64,000 bases of DNA from 2-12-FULL-35-23 sp965196985. Lineage in GTDB: Bacteria; Pseudomonadota; Gammaproteobacteria; UBA12402. The position numbers and the translations under genes were made by a program. The stretch covers positions 62,001-126,000 of the forward strand of contig CBDALO010000066.1 of the NCBI GenBank assembly GCA_965196985.1, written 5' to 3'. The notes beneath the pieces are model-generated. The model had not been told where the DNA came from. It was given only the letters and a program-made list of their open reading frames with translations, and did no database searches. Within the stretch, counting starts at the first letter, position 1; each line of letters starts with the position of its first letter. This document shows positions 28,087 through 37,671 of this stretch, piece by piece.

Positions 28087-29075
28087 AAGTATTATATAAT
28101 CTCTTCCCTAATGAGCCAGAGCAAAGGGCTATAGTAAGTATTGTCTTTTCGACAACGGGTAAATTGCCCCAACTAATCACTTCTGTCGCTGATATTAGAG
28201 CATTAGGTGATATGTTTTTAGGTGAGGAAAGGCAAGCTGCTATAGCAAAGGTAGTTTTACAGCCTGATAAGTTTATTAGCTTGATTAGAAAGTTTTCTGA
28301 CTTTAAAGAGCTAGTCAGTCTATTTCGGCGTGACAAGAAGAGAATTGAAAGTTTTGTTTGCGGCTCGGCTTTGTCGGCTATTGTAGTGCCTTACCCTGAG
28401 CTTCCTCGTATGTTAAGTGATCAGATAAAAGCTTTCTTGCCACCTGATATTATCCAGCAAGTTTTGGAGGAATATGAAGGTGATCAAATTGTTATTGATT
28501 CTAGCTCGCTTTTCTTGCGGCTTGTTGCGTTAATGGATAGTCCTTCTGATGTTGAATGGTACGTGAGACGTTTTCCTGATCAAAGGAGCGTTATTGAAGC
28601 GCTTGTTTTAGAGGAAACTAGGTTTGACTATTTGGTCAATACGATTGCTGATGCTGTGGAGTTGTTGAGAGCCTTTCCTGAGCGAAAAGCGGAGCTTGTA
28701 GCGCTTGTTTTAAAGGAAGCTAGGTTTCGTCGACTGATTGAGGTTTTTATTCCTCAAGGTGTTTTGGATGATGGAGGTTATGGGGTTGAGCAGTTGCTTG
28801 TTGATATTGGGCCGTTAGTGAGAGCTCTGCCTGGTTCTGAAGAAGCTCTGGGTGAACTGACTTATAAAGTAATTTCTACAATAAACCCGAGTGCTCTTGA
28901 TGATTTGTTTGATCAGGAAAAGCTTTCTAGCTTATCAAAAGCGTTTTCTGGCTATAGAAGATTTATTGGCGCGGTTATTTTGTCCTCAAGAGATGAAAGG
29001 TTTGTTAAGTTACTTAACAGCGATTCTTGGTTTGTTTATGGGATATTAAAAGAACTACCCAAATGCCGTGCTGAG

Positions 29076-31022
29076 GTATCCGTCTTATTTCAGCATGATG
29101 CTCATGCTGCGCTCTCTTTAGTTTACTGCGCCTGTGATGAGCGGATGGTAATTAATTCCGCTAGCGAAGGCATAGAATAGTTTTTTGTAATTCTGTCATA
29201 TATATAATCGAAGACATTAACTGCTAGCTTTTTACATGTCTCAGTAATTGTAACCATTGTATCCTTAGCTTTCGTTCCTTCTTCACTCATAGTATGAAGG
29301 TGTACATCGCGCATTCTAGCCTGCTTCCGAGCCATCAACTCTGCTGGATTGTTATGTAGAGGAAGCTCTGGCTTTTCCAGCACTAACAATAGCTGCCTTT
29401 TCTTTTTTAAGGTGAGCTCAATTTGTTTATCTAGTTTCTCGTAGCCAGTGATTGTTGAGAATAACTCAGTAAACTCATTGGATAGCTTATCTATCTCATC
29501 TTGCCCTGGGTTCTTTTTATATTCAATGAGCTTATGATAATAATCCCAAAACCTATCCAAGAAGCTGTCAACAGAGTCTTGGTGCTTCTTAAAAATTGGC
29601 GTCAGCTTTTTATAATGCCTACCCTCATGAACCCAGCACAAGGCGAGTGATTCAGTAATGAGCTTAAACTGTGGCGCATCATCGGTAATGAGTGTTTCTA
29701 TCGCATAAGGACTCTTTCTATATGTTGAGATAGCTGCCGCATCAGTAATCAGCTTTCTATATTTTGGAAATTTTTTATCACCTAATACCTTATCAAGAAT
29801 AACTTCCAGCTCCTTACTGTTTAAGATAGTCGATGAGTGAAATACCTTTAAGCTTTCGATTACCTTGTGGGGTAAGTTCATAGTAGCCAGTAAATTAAAA
29901 GCGGCCTCATTTAATGTGAACCCAAAGTGGTCTTTGCTTAACATTTCAATGACGCTTAATCGACTTTTACTGGTCAGCGTAAAGTAAGCTGAATAATACT
30001 CATTACCCAATACATTAACATAACGGTTTTTCCCATCCTCTCTAGCGTTGGTGTCATCTAGGTGCTGGTAGTTCGTGGATTGTAAACCTGCCTTCACAAC
30101 TTCTACCTTCTCGGGCTCAAGTATCGTAGGTGTTTTAATTGTGAAGCTATGGATGGTTGATTTACTAATATCTATGTTGGCGGTTTTATAAAATGTCTCA
30201 AGGCTTTCTAGCGTCATACCACCTTGAGTATTTAGGAAGCTTGTCCAGCTTTTAATAGTAGGGCCGAACTGGCCCTCATAACCAGTTGGCAGAGGTGCTG
30301 TATAGTGTTTGTTTTCAGAAGGGGAGTAATATTGTTGGCGCAAAAAAAGAGTGTTATTAGCAGCAATTTTTATATCCTGGATAAGTGTTTTCTTAGAGCC
30401 ATTTGGCACAGCATCGCTGGGCAACGAATCTGGATTAATTGTTAGTGTCACTGTATTAGAGACTTCGAGATTTTTTTTACTAGATTTTGGCTTTCTAGTT
30501 TTATTGGTTTTATTTCCTTTTCTATCCTTCTCGGAGGAATGATCCTTGTCCTTGTTAGCGCGCGTTTGCTTTCTAACATTAGGCTTTCCTTGCTCACCTT
30601 TATATTTATTTAATGCGTTATTTAACGATTGCACCTTGTCTTCTAGCTTTATGATTTTCTCAGCCTGACTTTCACATACATTGCTAAAATCTGTTTCTAG
30701 TGCTGTTGGTGTAACAGTATTATTAAATCTCTCAATGAGATCGGCTAAAACTGATTTGTCAGGTTGTTTTTTCATAGGAAGAGTATACCACGGGTTTGAA
30801 AAGGTAAATTTTCCCCACACAGATGGCCGTACTGCTGAAATTATTTTTAAGCCATGAACCTGATCGGTGAAAAAATAATCCGAGCATACAGCGTTGTTAT
30901 AGAGCGCACATCATGCTTTTATGACACACGATGATTCCAATATAAAATTTCCAAATTTGCACGAAAAAGCTGTCAAGAACTTTTTGAATTATTTTCAAAT
31001 CATGCTGATATTGAACGGATAC
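29076..31022 (-). mobile_element. IS66-family element, copy 1 (single-gene type)
   Basis: 1,947 bp with ends GTATCCGTC... and GTATCCGTT... (inverted), then TCAGCATGAT on both. An 8-bp duplication, GTGCTGAG, lies at 29068-29075 and 31023-31030. There are no tnpA/tnpB genes, as in the ISBst12-like IS66 group. Identical in length to copies at 44456 and 58472. Confidence 0.92.
29123..30775 (-). CDS. IS66-family transposase (TnpC-like)
   Basis: 550 aa from the ATG at 30775 (MKKQPDKSVLADLIERFNNT). A coiled segment (SQAEKIIKLEDKVQSLNNAL), then a Lys-rich stretch (KTNKTRKPKSSKKN), then the DDE core: QHLDDTNAREDGKNRYVNVL with the first Asp, ETLITDDAPQFKLI with the second, WVHEGRHYKKLTP, and LHNNPAELMARKQARMRDVH with the Glu region. 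No good ribosome site precedes the ATG; a 15-codon upstream extension also exists. Confidence 0.88.
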   Translation of the reverse strand: MKKQPDKSVLADLIERFNNTVTPTALETDFSNVCESQAEKIIKLEDKVQSLNNALNKYKGEQGKPNVRKQTRANKDKDHSSEKDRKGNKTNKTRKPKSSKKNLEVSNTVTLTINPDSLPSDAVPNGSKKTLIQDIKIAANNTLFLRQQYYSPSENKHYTAPLPTGYEGQFGPTIKSWTSFLNTQGGMTLESLETFYKTANIDISKSTIHSFTIKTPTILEPEKVEVVKAGLQSTNYQHLDDTNAREDGKNRYVNVLGNEYYSAYFTLTSKSRLSVIEMLSKDHFGFTLNEAAFNLLATMNLPHKVIESLKVFHSSTILNSKELEVILDKVLGDKKFPKYRKLITDAAAISTYRKSPYAIETLITDDAPQFKLITESLALCWVHEGRHYKKLTPIFKKHQDSVDSFLDRFWDYYHKLIEYKKNPGQDEIDKLSNEFTELFSTITGYEKLDKQIELTLKKKRQLLLVLEKPELPLHNNPAELMARKQARMRDVHLHTMSEEGTKAKDTMVTITETCKKLAVNVFDYIYDRITKNYSMPSLAELITIRSSQAQ

Positions 31023-31386
31023 GTGCTGAGTTTATAGGTTGGATTTTAGATCCAAGTAACTTCGATCGAGTTTTTTTTCATGGGCTGAATGTCAGCTTCC
31101 CTAAAGTTTTTGATTTAATAAGCGAATATCCTGACAAGGTGAATGATTTTTTACGGTTGATTTTAGAGTTTAAGCGATTTGATGCTCTGTATTTAAGTTA
31201 TCAAGAAGAGGCGCTTATAGTAAAAGAGCCTTATAGCAGGGTTGATAGGTTTGTTGATAGAGTATTAAGCCGCTTTCCTGTTGCTCAAAAAGAGGAGGCA
31301 GCCTCTTTGATAAGAGCAACGCTTTTTAGTAAAGAAGAGGGGTGGGGGGAATACTTAGGTGCTTTAATAAAGATTAATTTCCACTT

Positions 31387-32042
31387 GGTAGGGTATAAAC
31401 CTTCGCCTTTAGGCGGAAATGTCTTTAGCAAACCTATCACCAGCCAGAATGTGATGTATTAGAATCGCTTTTTATTTTTAATAAGGGAGCGATCTAAATG
31501 ACTGGAGCAAACAACTATAGGAAAGGCGCGCATACGGTACTGGATTTAAAATATCATTTTGTATGGAAGACAAAATATGGATATCCAGTGTTATGTGGGA
31601 ATATAGGTTTAGGAGCAAGAAGCATTTTGCGAGAGATCTGTGCTGAGAAGGGGATGAGGATATTGAGGGGGAATGTGAGGTCGAATCACATTCACCTTCT
31701 AATTGAGGCGCCGAGCCACTTATCGGTATCAAAGATGGCTCAATATTTGAAAGGTAAAAGTGCCTATCGACTATTGAGAGAATTTAGGAGTACGCTTGGC
31801 AAGAAATACTGGGGCAATCATCTCTGGTCGAGAGGGTATTTTTGCGCAACGGTTGGTTCTGTAACAGAAGAGCAGGTCAAACGCTACATAGAGAATCAAG
31901 ATGATACGCCGGAGGGTTTTCAGGTATGGGATGAGGAAGAGCTTAAGTCGGATTAATCCGAACCGTTTAAACGGCTTTAGCCGTAATGAGGCTTCAGCCT
32001 CTGTACCAAACCCCCACCTTTAGGTGGGGGCCAAGTTGATTT
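31387..32042 (+). mobile_element. IS200/IS605-family element (tnpA only)
   Basis: The host frame resumes exactly (TTC CAC TT then A CAG TGG) if 31387-32042 is removed, with no target duplication, as expected for HUH elements. There is a left hairpin TTCGCCTTTAGGCGGAA and a right hairpin CCCCCACCTTTAGGTGGGGG. No tnpB is present. The exact cut points may shift by one or two bases because T runs match on both sides. Confidence 0.85.
31498..31956 (+). CDS. tnpA: IS200/IS605 TnpA (Y1 HUH transposase)
   Basis: 152 aa. Contains the HUH motif NHIHLLIEAP near residue 63 and the nucleophilic Tyr region GSVTEEQVKRYIENQ near 119. It carries out single-strand excision and insertion as a dimer. AAGGGAGCG precedes the ATG. 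The gene is intact. Confidence 0.93.
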   Translation: MTGANNYRKGAHTVLDLKYHFVWKTKYGYPVLCGNIGLGARSILREICAEKGMRILRGNVRSNHIHLLIEAPSHLSVSKMAQYLKGKSAYRLLREFRSTLGKKYWGNHLWSRGYFCATVGSVTEEQVKRYIENQDDTPEGFQVWDEEELKSD

Positions 32043-33092
32043 ACAGTGGCTATTGGCGTTTTGTAAAAATGACATTGATCAGCTCGCAGAAGTTCTTTTT
32101 AGTGAAGAGGGGATGGGTTGCTTACAGCGGGGGATTGCCTCTATAGAAGTCCTTGAATGCTTATTAGCAATTTTTCCGGCTGAGGGGTATAAGGGCATTA
32201 TCAAGAAGCTCACTTTTGAATCCAAGGAGGTGCTAACTAGGCTTAGTGGTAATGGCTATGGTGCTGTGCAGTTGTTGGTTTTGTTTCCTTCTGAGACAGA
32301 TGTTATTTTGAAGGCTATTTTTCAGGGTGGGTTGAGTGGTAACAAAGAGTTAGCTAGTTTTTTTATCTTGAGACTATTAAAGTTTCTTCCTGATGATATT
32401 AAAGGTGATGTGAAAGATAAGCTTGCTGCGATTATTTTTAGTGAGGAGTGGCAGTCAAAGTTGGTTATTTGTATGATCAACCTTTCTTTTGTCTGCGTTT
32501 TATTAAAGACGCACTTTCCCTCCAAGGGTTGTAGAGAGGCTGCTAAGAGGGCTATCTTTGAAACTGAAGGGAAGCTGGTTGAGTTGATCCAATGCTCGCT
32601 GGGTATTTTAAATTTACTAAGTTTGTTTCCTTCCGGTGACTGTAGAGCAGCTATTGAGAAGGTTGTCTTTGAGACTGAGGGGAAGCTGGGTGAGTTGATC
32701 AAGTGTCCATCGAATGTTTCAGATTTGCTAAGACTTTTTCCTGTTGATCACTGTAGAGCGGCTATTGAGAAAGTTGTCTTTGAGACAGACGGGAAGCTGG
32801 GTGAGTTGCTCCAAGTTCATCGCCCGGACATTGCTTTAGAAAAGTTAAAAAAAGCATTTCCTGAGCGCCAGAGCGAGATCGATGCGGTTTTTAACGCTAT
32901 GCAGAGCTCTGGATCGCCAGTGGGGGAGCACGGTTTCTTTTCTCATGGTGGTGCTTCTGGTAGTGCCAGAGCAGGTGACGAAGTCCGTAGTGTTGTTGGT
33001 CATGGGCGTTAATTTTGGAGTTTTTTGCCAGGTTATAGTTTTCAATGTGTTGTTGCATGAATAGTAGGGCAGGATAGGTAGCTCGATTTAAA

Positions 33093-33167
33093 CTGATTTG
33101 TGTGTTGCTTTTGCGTAAGTAAAGCGCAGCGTAGCGAGCCATGGAGCAAAAGCAACACACAAATCAG
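33093..33167. repeat. Covarying palindromic element, copy 3
   Basis: The arms CTGATTTGTGTGTTGCTTTT and AAAAGCAACACACAAATCAG pair perfectly; the core is GTAAAGCGCAGCGTAGCGAG. It lies between the repeat-protein gene and yajC. Confidence 0.85.
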
Positions 33168-33223
33168 TAAAACAAGGAGGTTAATTATTTATAAATCCAC
33201 CCTGTCCCTCCTTATTCTAAGGA

Positions 33224-33384
33224 GGGGACGTGCTAGGTGAGTTCTTAGGCAAGGGGATGTGCTAGGAGAGTTCTTGGGCAAGGGGACGTGCTGGTGGTAC
33301 AAACCGGGCAGATGGGTTACAGAAAAAACCGGGATTATGGATAACACTTTCAAAAACTGATTTGGACGTGCTAGGAGAGTTCTT
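33224..33384. repeat. 29-bp tandem repeats upstream of yajC
   Basis: Units at 33224-33252 and 33253-33281 read GGGGACGTGCTAGGTGAGTT and then CTTAGGCAA, with a few changes. A truncated unit begins at 33282, and a partial one (GGACGTGCTAGGAGAGTTCT) occurs near 33364. They follow a copy of the TTATAAATCCACCCT repeat (33188-33223). The 33013-33479 gap contains only these repeats and a promoter. Confidence 0.7.
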
Positions 33385-33419
33385 ATGTGTTGGAAAAAAA
33401 GCCGGCTCAAAAAGAATCC

Positions 33420-33447
33420 TTGGTATTCAGGTGGGCTCTGATATAAT
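33420..33447 (+). promoter_or_regulatory. Candidate sigma-70 promoter of yajC-secDF
   Basis: TTGGTA (33420-33425), a 16-base spacer, and TATAAT (33442-33447), about 34 bases before the yajC start. The ribosome site GGAGTGAG is just before the ATG. Confidence 0.55.
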
Positions 33448-33479
33448 CTTGCCGGTTTAGCGATTGAGCGGAGTGAGAA

Positions 33480-33839
33480 ATGAGCTTTATTAATACAGCC
33501 TATGCGGCGGGTGAGTCAGCAACTGCAGCAGCGGGCACAACAGCCCACCATGCGCCTTCTATGTTGCCAATGTTATTGATTTTGGCAGTTTTTATCTTAT
33601 TTTACGTTTGGATGTGGCGCAGTCAAAGCAAGAAACGTCAAAACCAGCAAAAGGTTTTGGATGCGATCGCCAAAGGTGATGAAGTGATCACTACCAGTGG
33701 TATTTCAGGACGTGTTACCGAAGTTCATGAGAGCAATGTAACGTTGCAGGTTGGTAAAACAACTGAACTACTGATACAAAAGCCAGCAATTGCCACAGTG
33801 CTGCCTAAAGGCACACTAAACAGCTATCTCGAGAAATAA
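33480..33839 (+). CDS. yajC: Preprotein translocase subunit YajC
   Basis: 119 aa, single-span inner-membrane protein of the SecDF-YajC complex. The membrane helix is MLPMLLILAVFILFYVWMWR at residues 28-47, followed by the family motif RSQSKKRQNQQKVLDAIAKGDEVITTSGISGRV (given here as landmarks RSQSKK and GDEVITTSG). Start as in relatives (MSFINTAYAA). First gene of a three-gene operon. Confidence 0.94.
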   Translation: MSFINTAYAAGESATAAAGTTAHHAPSMLPMLLILAVFILFYVWMWRSQSKKRQNQQKVLDAIAKGDEVITTSGISGRVTEVHESNVTLQVGKTTELLIQKPAIATVLPKGTLNSYLEK

Positions 33840-33860
33840 TGACGACTGGGAAAGGATTGA

Positions 33861-35744
33861 ATGAATAGATTCCCTGCATGGAAGTATTGGCTGCTTATAG
33901 TCATACTAATCATTGGTGTTATTTACGCACTACCTAATGTTTATGGTGAAGACCCTTCAGTGCAGGTCTCTAGTCCGACGCCTGGAGCAAGCCTTAACAT
34001 GACTGATGTTAATACAGTGATGCAGGCACTACAGCAAGACCATATCCCTTATAAGTCGATTGCACTAGACGACAAGAGCGTATTGGTACGTTTCAAAGGT
34101 GTTAATGCCCAGCAAAAAGCACAAGAAACGCTAAAGGCTGACTTTAGGAATCGCTATTTGGTTGCGATTGCTTTAACGCCGGCAGCGCCGAAGTGGTTTA
34201 GTTGGATAGGTGCGGAGCCTATGCGCTATGGTTTAGACCTGCGTGGTGGGGTGCATTTCTTGTTGCAGGTAGATGTTAATTCTGTTCTAAAGCGTCATAT
34301 CCAAAGTGATGTGCGTAATATTGCTGATACTTTACGTAGTAAAGGCGCTCGCTATACCAATATAAATTTAGCTAAAAATAATGTGATTAGTGTGAGTTTT
34401 GCTAATAGTCATCAGCTCGATGCAGCGCGCTCAGTATTAAGTGATCGCTTCCCTAACTACACTTGGCAAGCTACAGCAGGTAAGACGGCTTTGTCTGGTG
34501 TAATGACGCCACAGGCAGCGCAACAGGTTTCTGAGTACACTGTGAAGCAAACCATCGAGACTTTAAAGCGTCGTGTTAATGAGTTAGGTGTTTCTGAGGC
34601 AACTGTTCAGCAGCAAGGCGCTGATCAAGTAGCAGTAGATTTGCCCGGTGTACAAGATGCCACGCAAGCAAAAAGTTTGTTGGGTAAAACTGCAACGTTA
34701 GAATTTCATTTAGAAGATACCACACATGATCCAATGGCTGCTGCACAAGGCGTAGCTCCTCCGGGTACAACGCTATATTCTTATATGGGACGACCGGTAT
34801 TATTGAAAAACCAAATTGTGCTAACTGGTGATGCGATTACTAGTGCGACGGCGAACTTTGATCAAAATGGTCAGCCAGCAGTGACTATCCGTATGGCAGG
34901 TGAGGGTGAGAGTAATTTTTATCATATAACCGGTGAAAACGTTGGTAAGCCACTAGCGGTGGTTTATATTGAAGTGAAATCACATCCGGTGAAAGTTAAC
35001 GGTAAGACTAAGATCGTTTATCAGAAAGTAAAGCGCGTGATTAATATTGCGACAATTAACTCAGCTTTAAGCAGCCCGTTCCAAATTACTGGTTTGCCAA
35101 GCGCAGCAGAGGCCAATCAGTTAGCTATGTTGCTACGCGCAGGAGCCTTGATTGCACCGGTGACTATTATTGCCGAAGAAAACGTTGGTCCGAGCATGGG
35201 GCAGCAAAACATTCACTTAGGAATGGTTTCTATTGGTGTGGGTTTAGCGTTAGTGGTTATCTTTATGGCGTTGTATTACTACCTGTTTGGTGTAATTGCT
35301 GATATGGCATTATTCCTTAACTTGGTCTTTATTGTGGCGGTAATGTCATTAATTGGCGCGGTGTTGAGCTTTCCTGGGATTGCAGCAATGGTATTAACTT
35401 TAGGGATGGCGGTTGATGCCAATGTATTGATCTTTGAGCGGATTCGTGAAGAGCTGCGTAATGGGGTTGCGGTGCAGACAGCGATCCATGCTGGTTATGG
35501 TAAGGCATTCGCTACTATTCTTGATGCTAACGTAACGAGTTTGATTGCAGCAATAGTGTTATTTATGTTGGGAACAGGCCCGATTAAGGGTTTTGCTATT
35601 ACTTTAACTATTGGTTTGGCCACTTCAATGTTTACGGCAATTACTTATACCCGAGGGGTCGTTAACTTAATTTATGGTGGGCGCAAGGTGAGGCGTTTGT
35701 CCATTGGTATTAAGGTTAAGTCCCCAGAGCAAGACAAGGTTTAG
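33861..35744 (+). CDS. secD: Protein translocase subunit SecD
   Basis: 627 aa, standard for SecD. N-terminal membrane helix (YWLLIVILIIGVIYALPNVY), then the periplasmic domain with GLDLRGGVHFLLQVD (the conserved D-L-R-G-G block, about residue 121), and five further helices after about 455 including MVLTLGMAVDANVLIFERIR. With SecF it uses proton motive force to help pull proteins across the inner membrane. It lies 21 bases after yajC and 3 before secF. The gene is intact. Confidence 0.96.
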   Translation: MNRFPAWKYWLLIVILIIGVIYALPNVYGEDPSVQVSSPTPGASLNMTDVNTVMQALQQDHIPYKSIALDDKSVLVRFKGVNAQQKAQETLKADFRNRYLVAIALTPAAPKWFSWIGAEPMRYGLDLRGGVHFLLQVDVNSVLKRHIQSDVRNIADTLRSKGARYTNINLAKNNVISVSFANSHQLDAARSVLSDRFPNYTWQATAGKTALSGVMTPQAAQQVSEYTVKQTIETLKRRVNELGVSEATVQQQGADQVAVDLPGVQDATQAKSLLGKTATLEFHLEDTTHDPMAAAQGVAPPGTTLYSYMGRPVLLKNQIVLTGDAITSATANFDQNGQPAVTIRMAGEGESNFYHITGENVGKPLAVVYIEVKSHPVKVNGKTKIVYQKVKRVINIATINSALSSPFQITGLPSAAEANQLAMLLRAGALIAPVTIIAEENVGPSMGQQNIHLGMVSIGVGLALVVIFMALYYYLFGVIADMALFLNLVFIVAVMSLIGAVLSFPGIAAMVLTLGMAVDANVLIFERIREELRNGVAVQTAIHAGYGKAFATILDANVTSLIAAIVLFMLGTGPIKGFAITLTIGLATSMFTAITYTRGVVNLIYGGRKVRRLSIGIKVKSPEQDKV

Positions 35745-35747
35745 TTT

Positions 35748-36686
35748 ATGGAGTTTTTTAAACACAATACTAAGATTGATTTTATGCGGTTACGCTATTG
35801 GGCGGCTGCTTTTTCAACTATCTTATTTGCTGCCTCGATTATCTCGCTTTGCGTGTATGGTTTGAACTGGGGTTTAGATTTTACTGGTGGTACACAGGTC
35901 CAAGTAGGTTATCAGCAACCTGCTAATTTAGTTAAAATACGCCAGCAACTTGATAAAGTGGGTTTGGATAAATTTACCGTACAAAACTATGGCGGCTCCA
36001 AAACGGTGTTGATTAGTCTTGGGGTGCAAAAAGGAAGTGCTTCTCAGAATAAAAAATTACTTCGAGATGAGTTGGTTAAAAAGGTAATGGCTGCTTTACC
36101 CAAGGCAACTTTCCAGTCAGTAAACTTTATTGGCTCATCAGTAAGCTCTCAGCTTGCTTATAATGGTCTTTTGGCAGTAATCGTTGCTTTGTTAGGTACG
36201 ATGATTTATATCGCGTTTCGATTTGAGTATCGTTTAGCCGTGAGTTCCGCAGTGGCGTTAATTCACGATCCGGTATTAATTCTAGGGATTTTTTCATTCT
36301 TCCATGTTCAATTTGATTTAACCGCATTAGCCGCGGTACTGACAGTTATTGGGTACTCCCTTAATGATACAATTGTCGTTTTTGATCGGGTGCGGGAGAA
36401 CTTCCGTAAGATGCGGCGTGCAGCGCCAGTGGAGGTGGTTAATGCAGCGATTAACCAGACGCTATCGCGAACAATCATGACTTCAGGGCTGACTTTAACT
36501 GTAGTGGTGGTGTTGTTTTTGTTTGGTGGTCCAACTATCCATGGCTTTGCCTTGGCGCTGATTATCGGTATTGTTATCGGTACTTATTCGTCAATCTATG
36601 TGGCAGGTGCCTTTGCTGTGGTGATGGGTTTAAGTCGCAAAGATTTAATGAAAGAAGCCAAACAACTCGCTGACGATAGGCCGTAA
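35748..36686 (+). CDS. secF: Protein translocase subunit SecF
   Basis: 312 aa. N-terminal helix, then GLNWGLDFTGGTQVQVGYQ (conserved F-T-G-G), and a C-terminal bundle with VIGYSLNDTIVVFDRVRENF. It pairs with SecD. It starts 3 bases after the secD stop, so the genes are cotranscribed. Confidence 0.96.
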   Translation: MEFFKHNTKIDFMRLRYWAAAFSTILFAASIISLCVYGLNWGLDFTGGTQVQVGYQQPANLVKIRQQLDKVGLDKFTVQNYGGSKTVLISLGVQKGSASQNKKLLRDELVKKVMAALPKATFQSVNFIGSSVSSQLAYNGLLAVIVALLGTMIYIAFRFEYRLAVSSAVALIHDPVLILGIFSFFHVQFDLTALAAVLTVIGYSLNDTIVVFDRVRENFRKMRRAAPVEVVNAAINQTLSRTIMTSGLTLTVVVVLFLFGGPTIHGFALALIIGIVIGTYSSIYVAGAFAVVMGLSRKDLMKEAKQLADDRP

Positions 36687-36704
36687 AGCAAGTCAGTCTT
36701 GCTT
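36686..36704 (+). terminator. Possible weak terminator after secF
   Basis: AAGCAAG-TCAGT-CTTGCTT stem right after the secF stop, followed by ATTTGC. The stem is short and the T run poor, so it may only attenuate transcription. Confidence 0.4.
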
Positions 36705-36765
36705 ATTTGCTAACCGATACGGTCTGTGTCAGGATTGAATTCGCACTATTAAGCAAGGAAGAACT

Positions 36766-37671
36766 ATGCGTGCTATCAAGTTACGACGACTGATTGGTTT
36801 GGCAGGTGTCTCTGTCACTGAAAGCTATCTAACCCAAAATATCGCTAGAGTCTTTGAGTGGGTTATGCTGCTGATTGCTTTTTGGTTGCCAGTACAGTGG
36901 TATTTGGAGTTGCAGCACCAGCTTACTGTGGGTCAAATCTTGTCATTGGACTGGTTTGTGTGGTCAGCTTTCTTGCTAGAAACCGTTGTGGTTGGTTTCT
37001 TGGTTAAGAAGAAGTTATTTTATTTTACCGGCAACTGGTTGAATCTTTTTATTATCGTTGTCGCTTGCCCGTTGTTCTTTGCGCACTTTACTGGTTTTGG
37101 TATGTTGCGAATGGTGCGGCTATTAATCTTAGTTCGTATCGTTTTGCCGTGGATGCGTAGCGCGCATAATATGCTGAACTTAAATCGAGTGGGTGTGTCG
37201 TTATTTGTTTTCTTTGTTGCGACCTCTTTGTCCGGTGTTATTGTCTCGACCTTTGATTCCGGGATTCGCAACCCCTTAACAGGAATTTGGTGGGCTTGGG
37301 AAACGGTGACCACGGTAGGTTACGGTGATGTGATTCCAACCACGCCTGCAGGTAAGGTCATTGCAATGATTGTGATGATCTTGGGGATTATCCTGTTCTC
37401 AATAGTAACCGCATCGGTTTCGGCTTATTTTATGGGGCGGGATAAATCCACTGAGCTTTACAATATTATTGAGCTAAATAGTGAGCGTTTAGCTGATATG
37501 GATAAGTGTTTGCGTAAATTGGTTTCTCCTACTGATTTTGACGACAAGAAGCGAGTTGGGGAATTTGTGCAGCGCTTAACGCCTGAACAGCGCCAGCTAT
37601 TACGCGAAACCTTAAACCGCTTTCGCTGTGAGGGTAGCCTTGGTGAGAAAAATGTTGAAAAGACCTTGTAG
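36766..37671 (+). CDS. Voltage-gated-type potassium channel
   Basis: 301 aa. Helices S1-S4 in the first 140 residues; the S4-like segment MLRMVRLLILVRIVLPWMRS has spaced Arg residues. The selectivity filter TVTTVGYGDVIPTT (about residue 185) and the S6 helix IAMIVMILGIILFSIVTASV follow. The C-terminal cytoplasmic part is helical (ELYNIIELNSERLADMDKCL). It should form an inner-membrane tetramer conducting K+. AAGGAAG precedes the ATG. It is separate from the secDF operon by about 80 bases. Confidence 0.9.
   Translation: MRAIKLRRLIGLAGVSVTESYLTQNIARVFEWVMLLIAFWLPVQWYLELQHQLTVGQILSLDWFVWSAFLLETVVVGFLVKKKLFYFTGNWLNLFIIVVACPLFFAHFTGFGMLRMVRLLILVRIVLPWMRSAHNMLNLNRVGVSLFVFFVATSLSGVIVSTFDSGIRNPLTGIWWAWETVTTVGYGDVIPTTPAGKVIAMIVMILGIILFSIVTASVSAYFMGRDKSTELYNIIELNSERLADMDKCLRKLVSPTDFDDKKRVGEFVQRLTPEQRQLLRETLNRFRCEGSLGEKNVEKTL

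Larger units (their letters stand above)
24181..33012 (+). pseudogene. Large helical-repeat protein gene broken by four insertion sequences
   Basis: Joining 24181-24979, 26456-27126, 28091-29075, 31031-31386 and 32043-33012 gives 1,260 codons including the stop, if the G8 tract at 24438 is read as G7. Every IS junction stays in frame, which is strong evidence for one gene. One in-frame TGA remains at 26825. The protein has units of about 36 residues with consensus GKLxQLITSVADVxxLxxxF followed by P, a charged stretch, AI and VF. Clear runs are coded near 26750-27120, 28090-28260 and 32560-32870. There is no signal peptide. Function unknown; a scaffold or exported effector is speculative. Confidence 0.82.

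Noticed and set aside
31387..32042. A TnpB/omega-RNA system with the IS200/IS605 element
   Set aside because: Only the TnpA gene is present; no RuvC-like gene lies in the element or beside it.
33224..33384. CRISPR array
   Set aside because: The 29-bp units are directly adjacent with no unique spacers, and no cas genes are present in the window.
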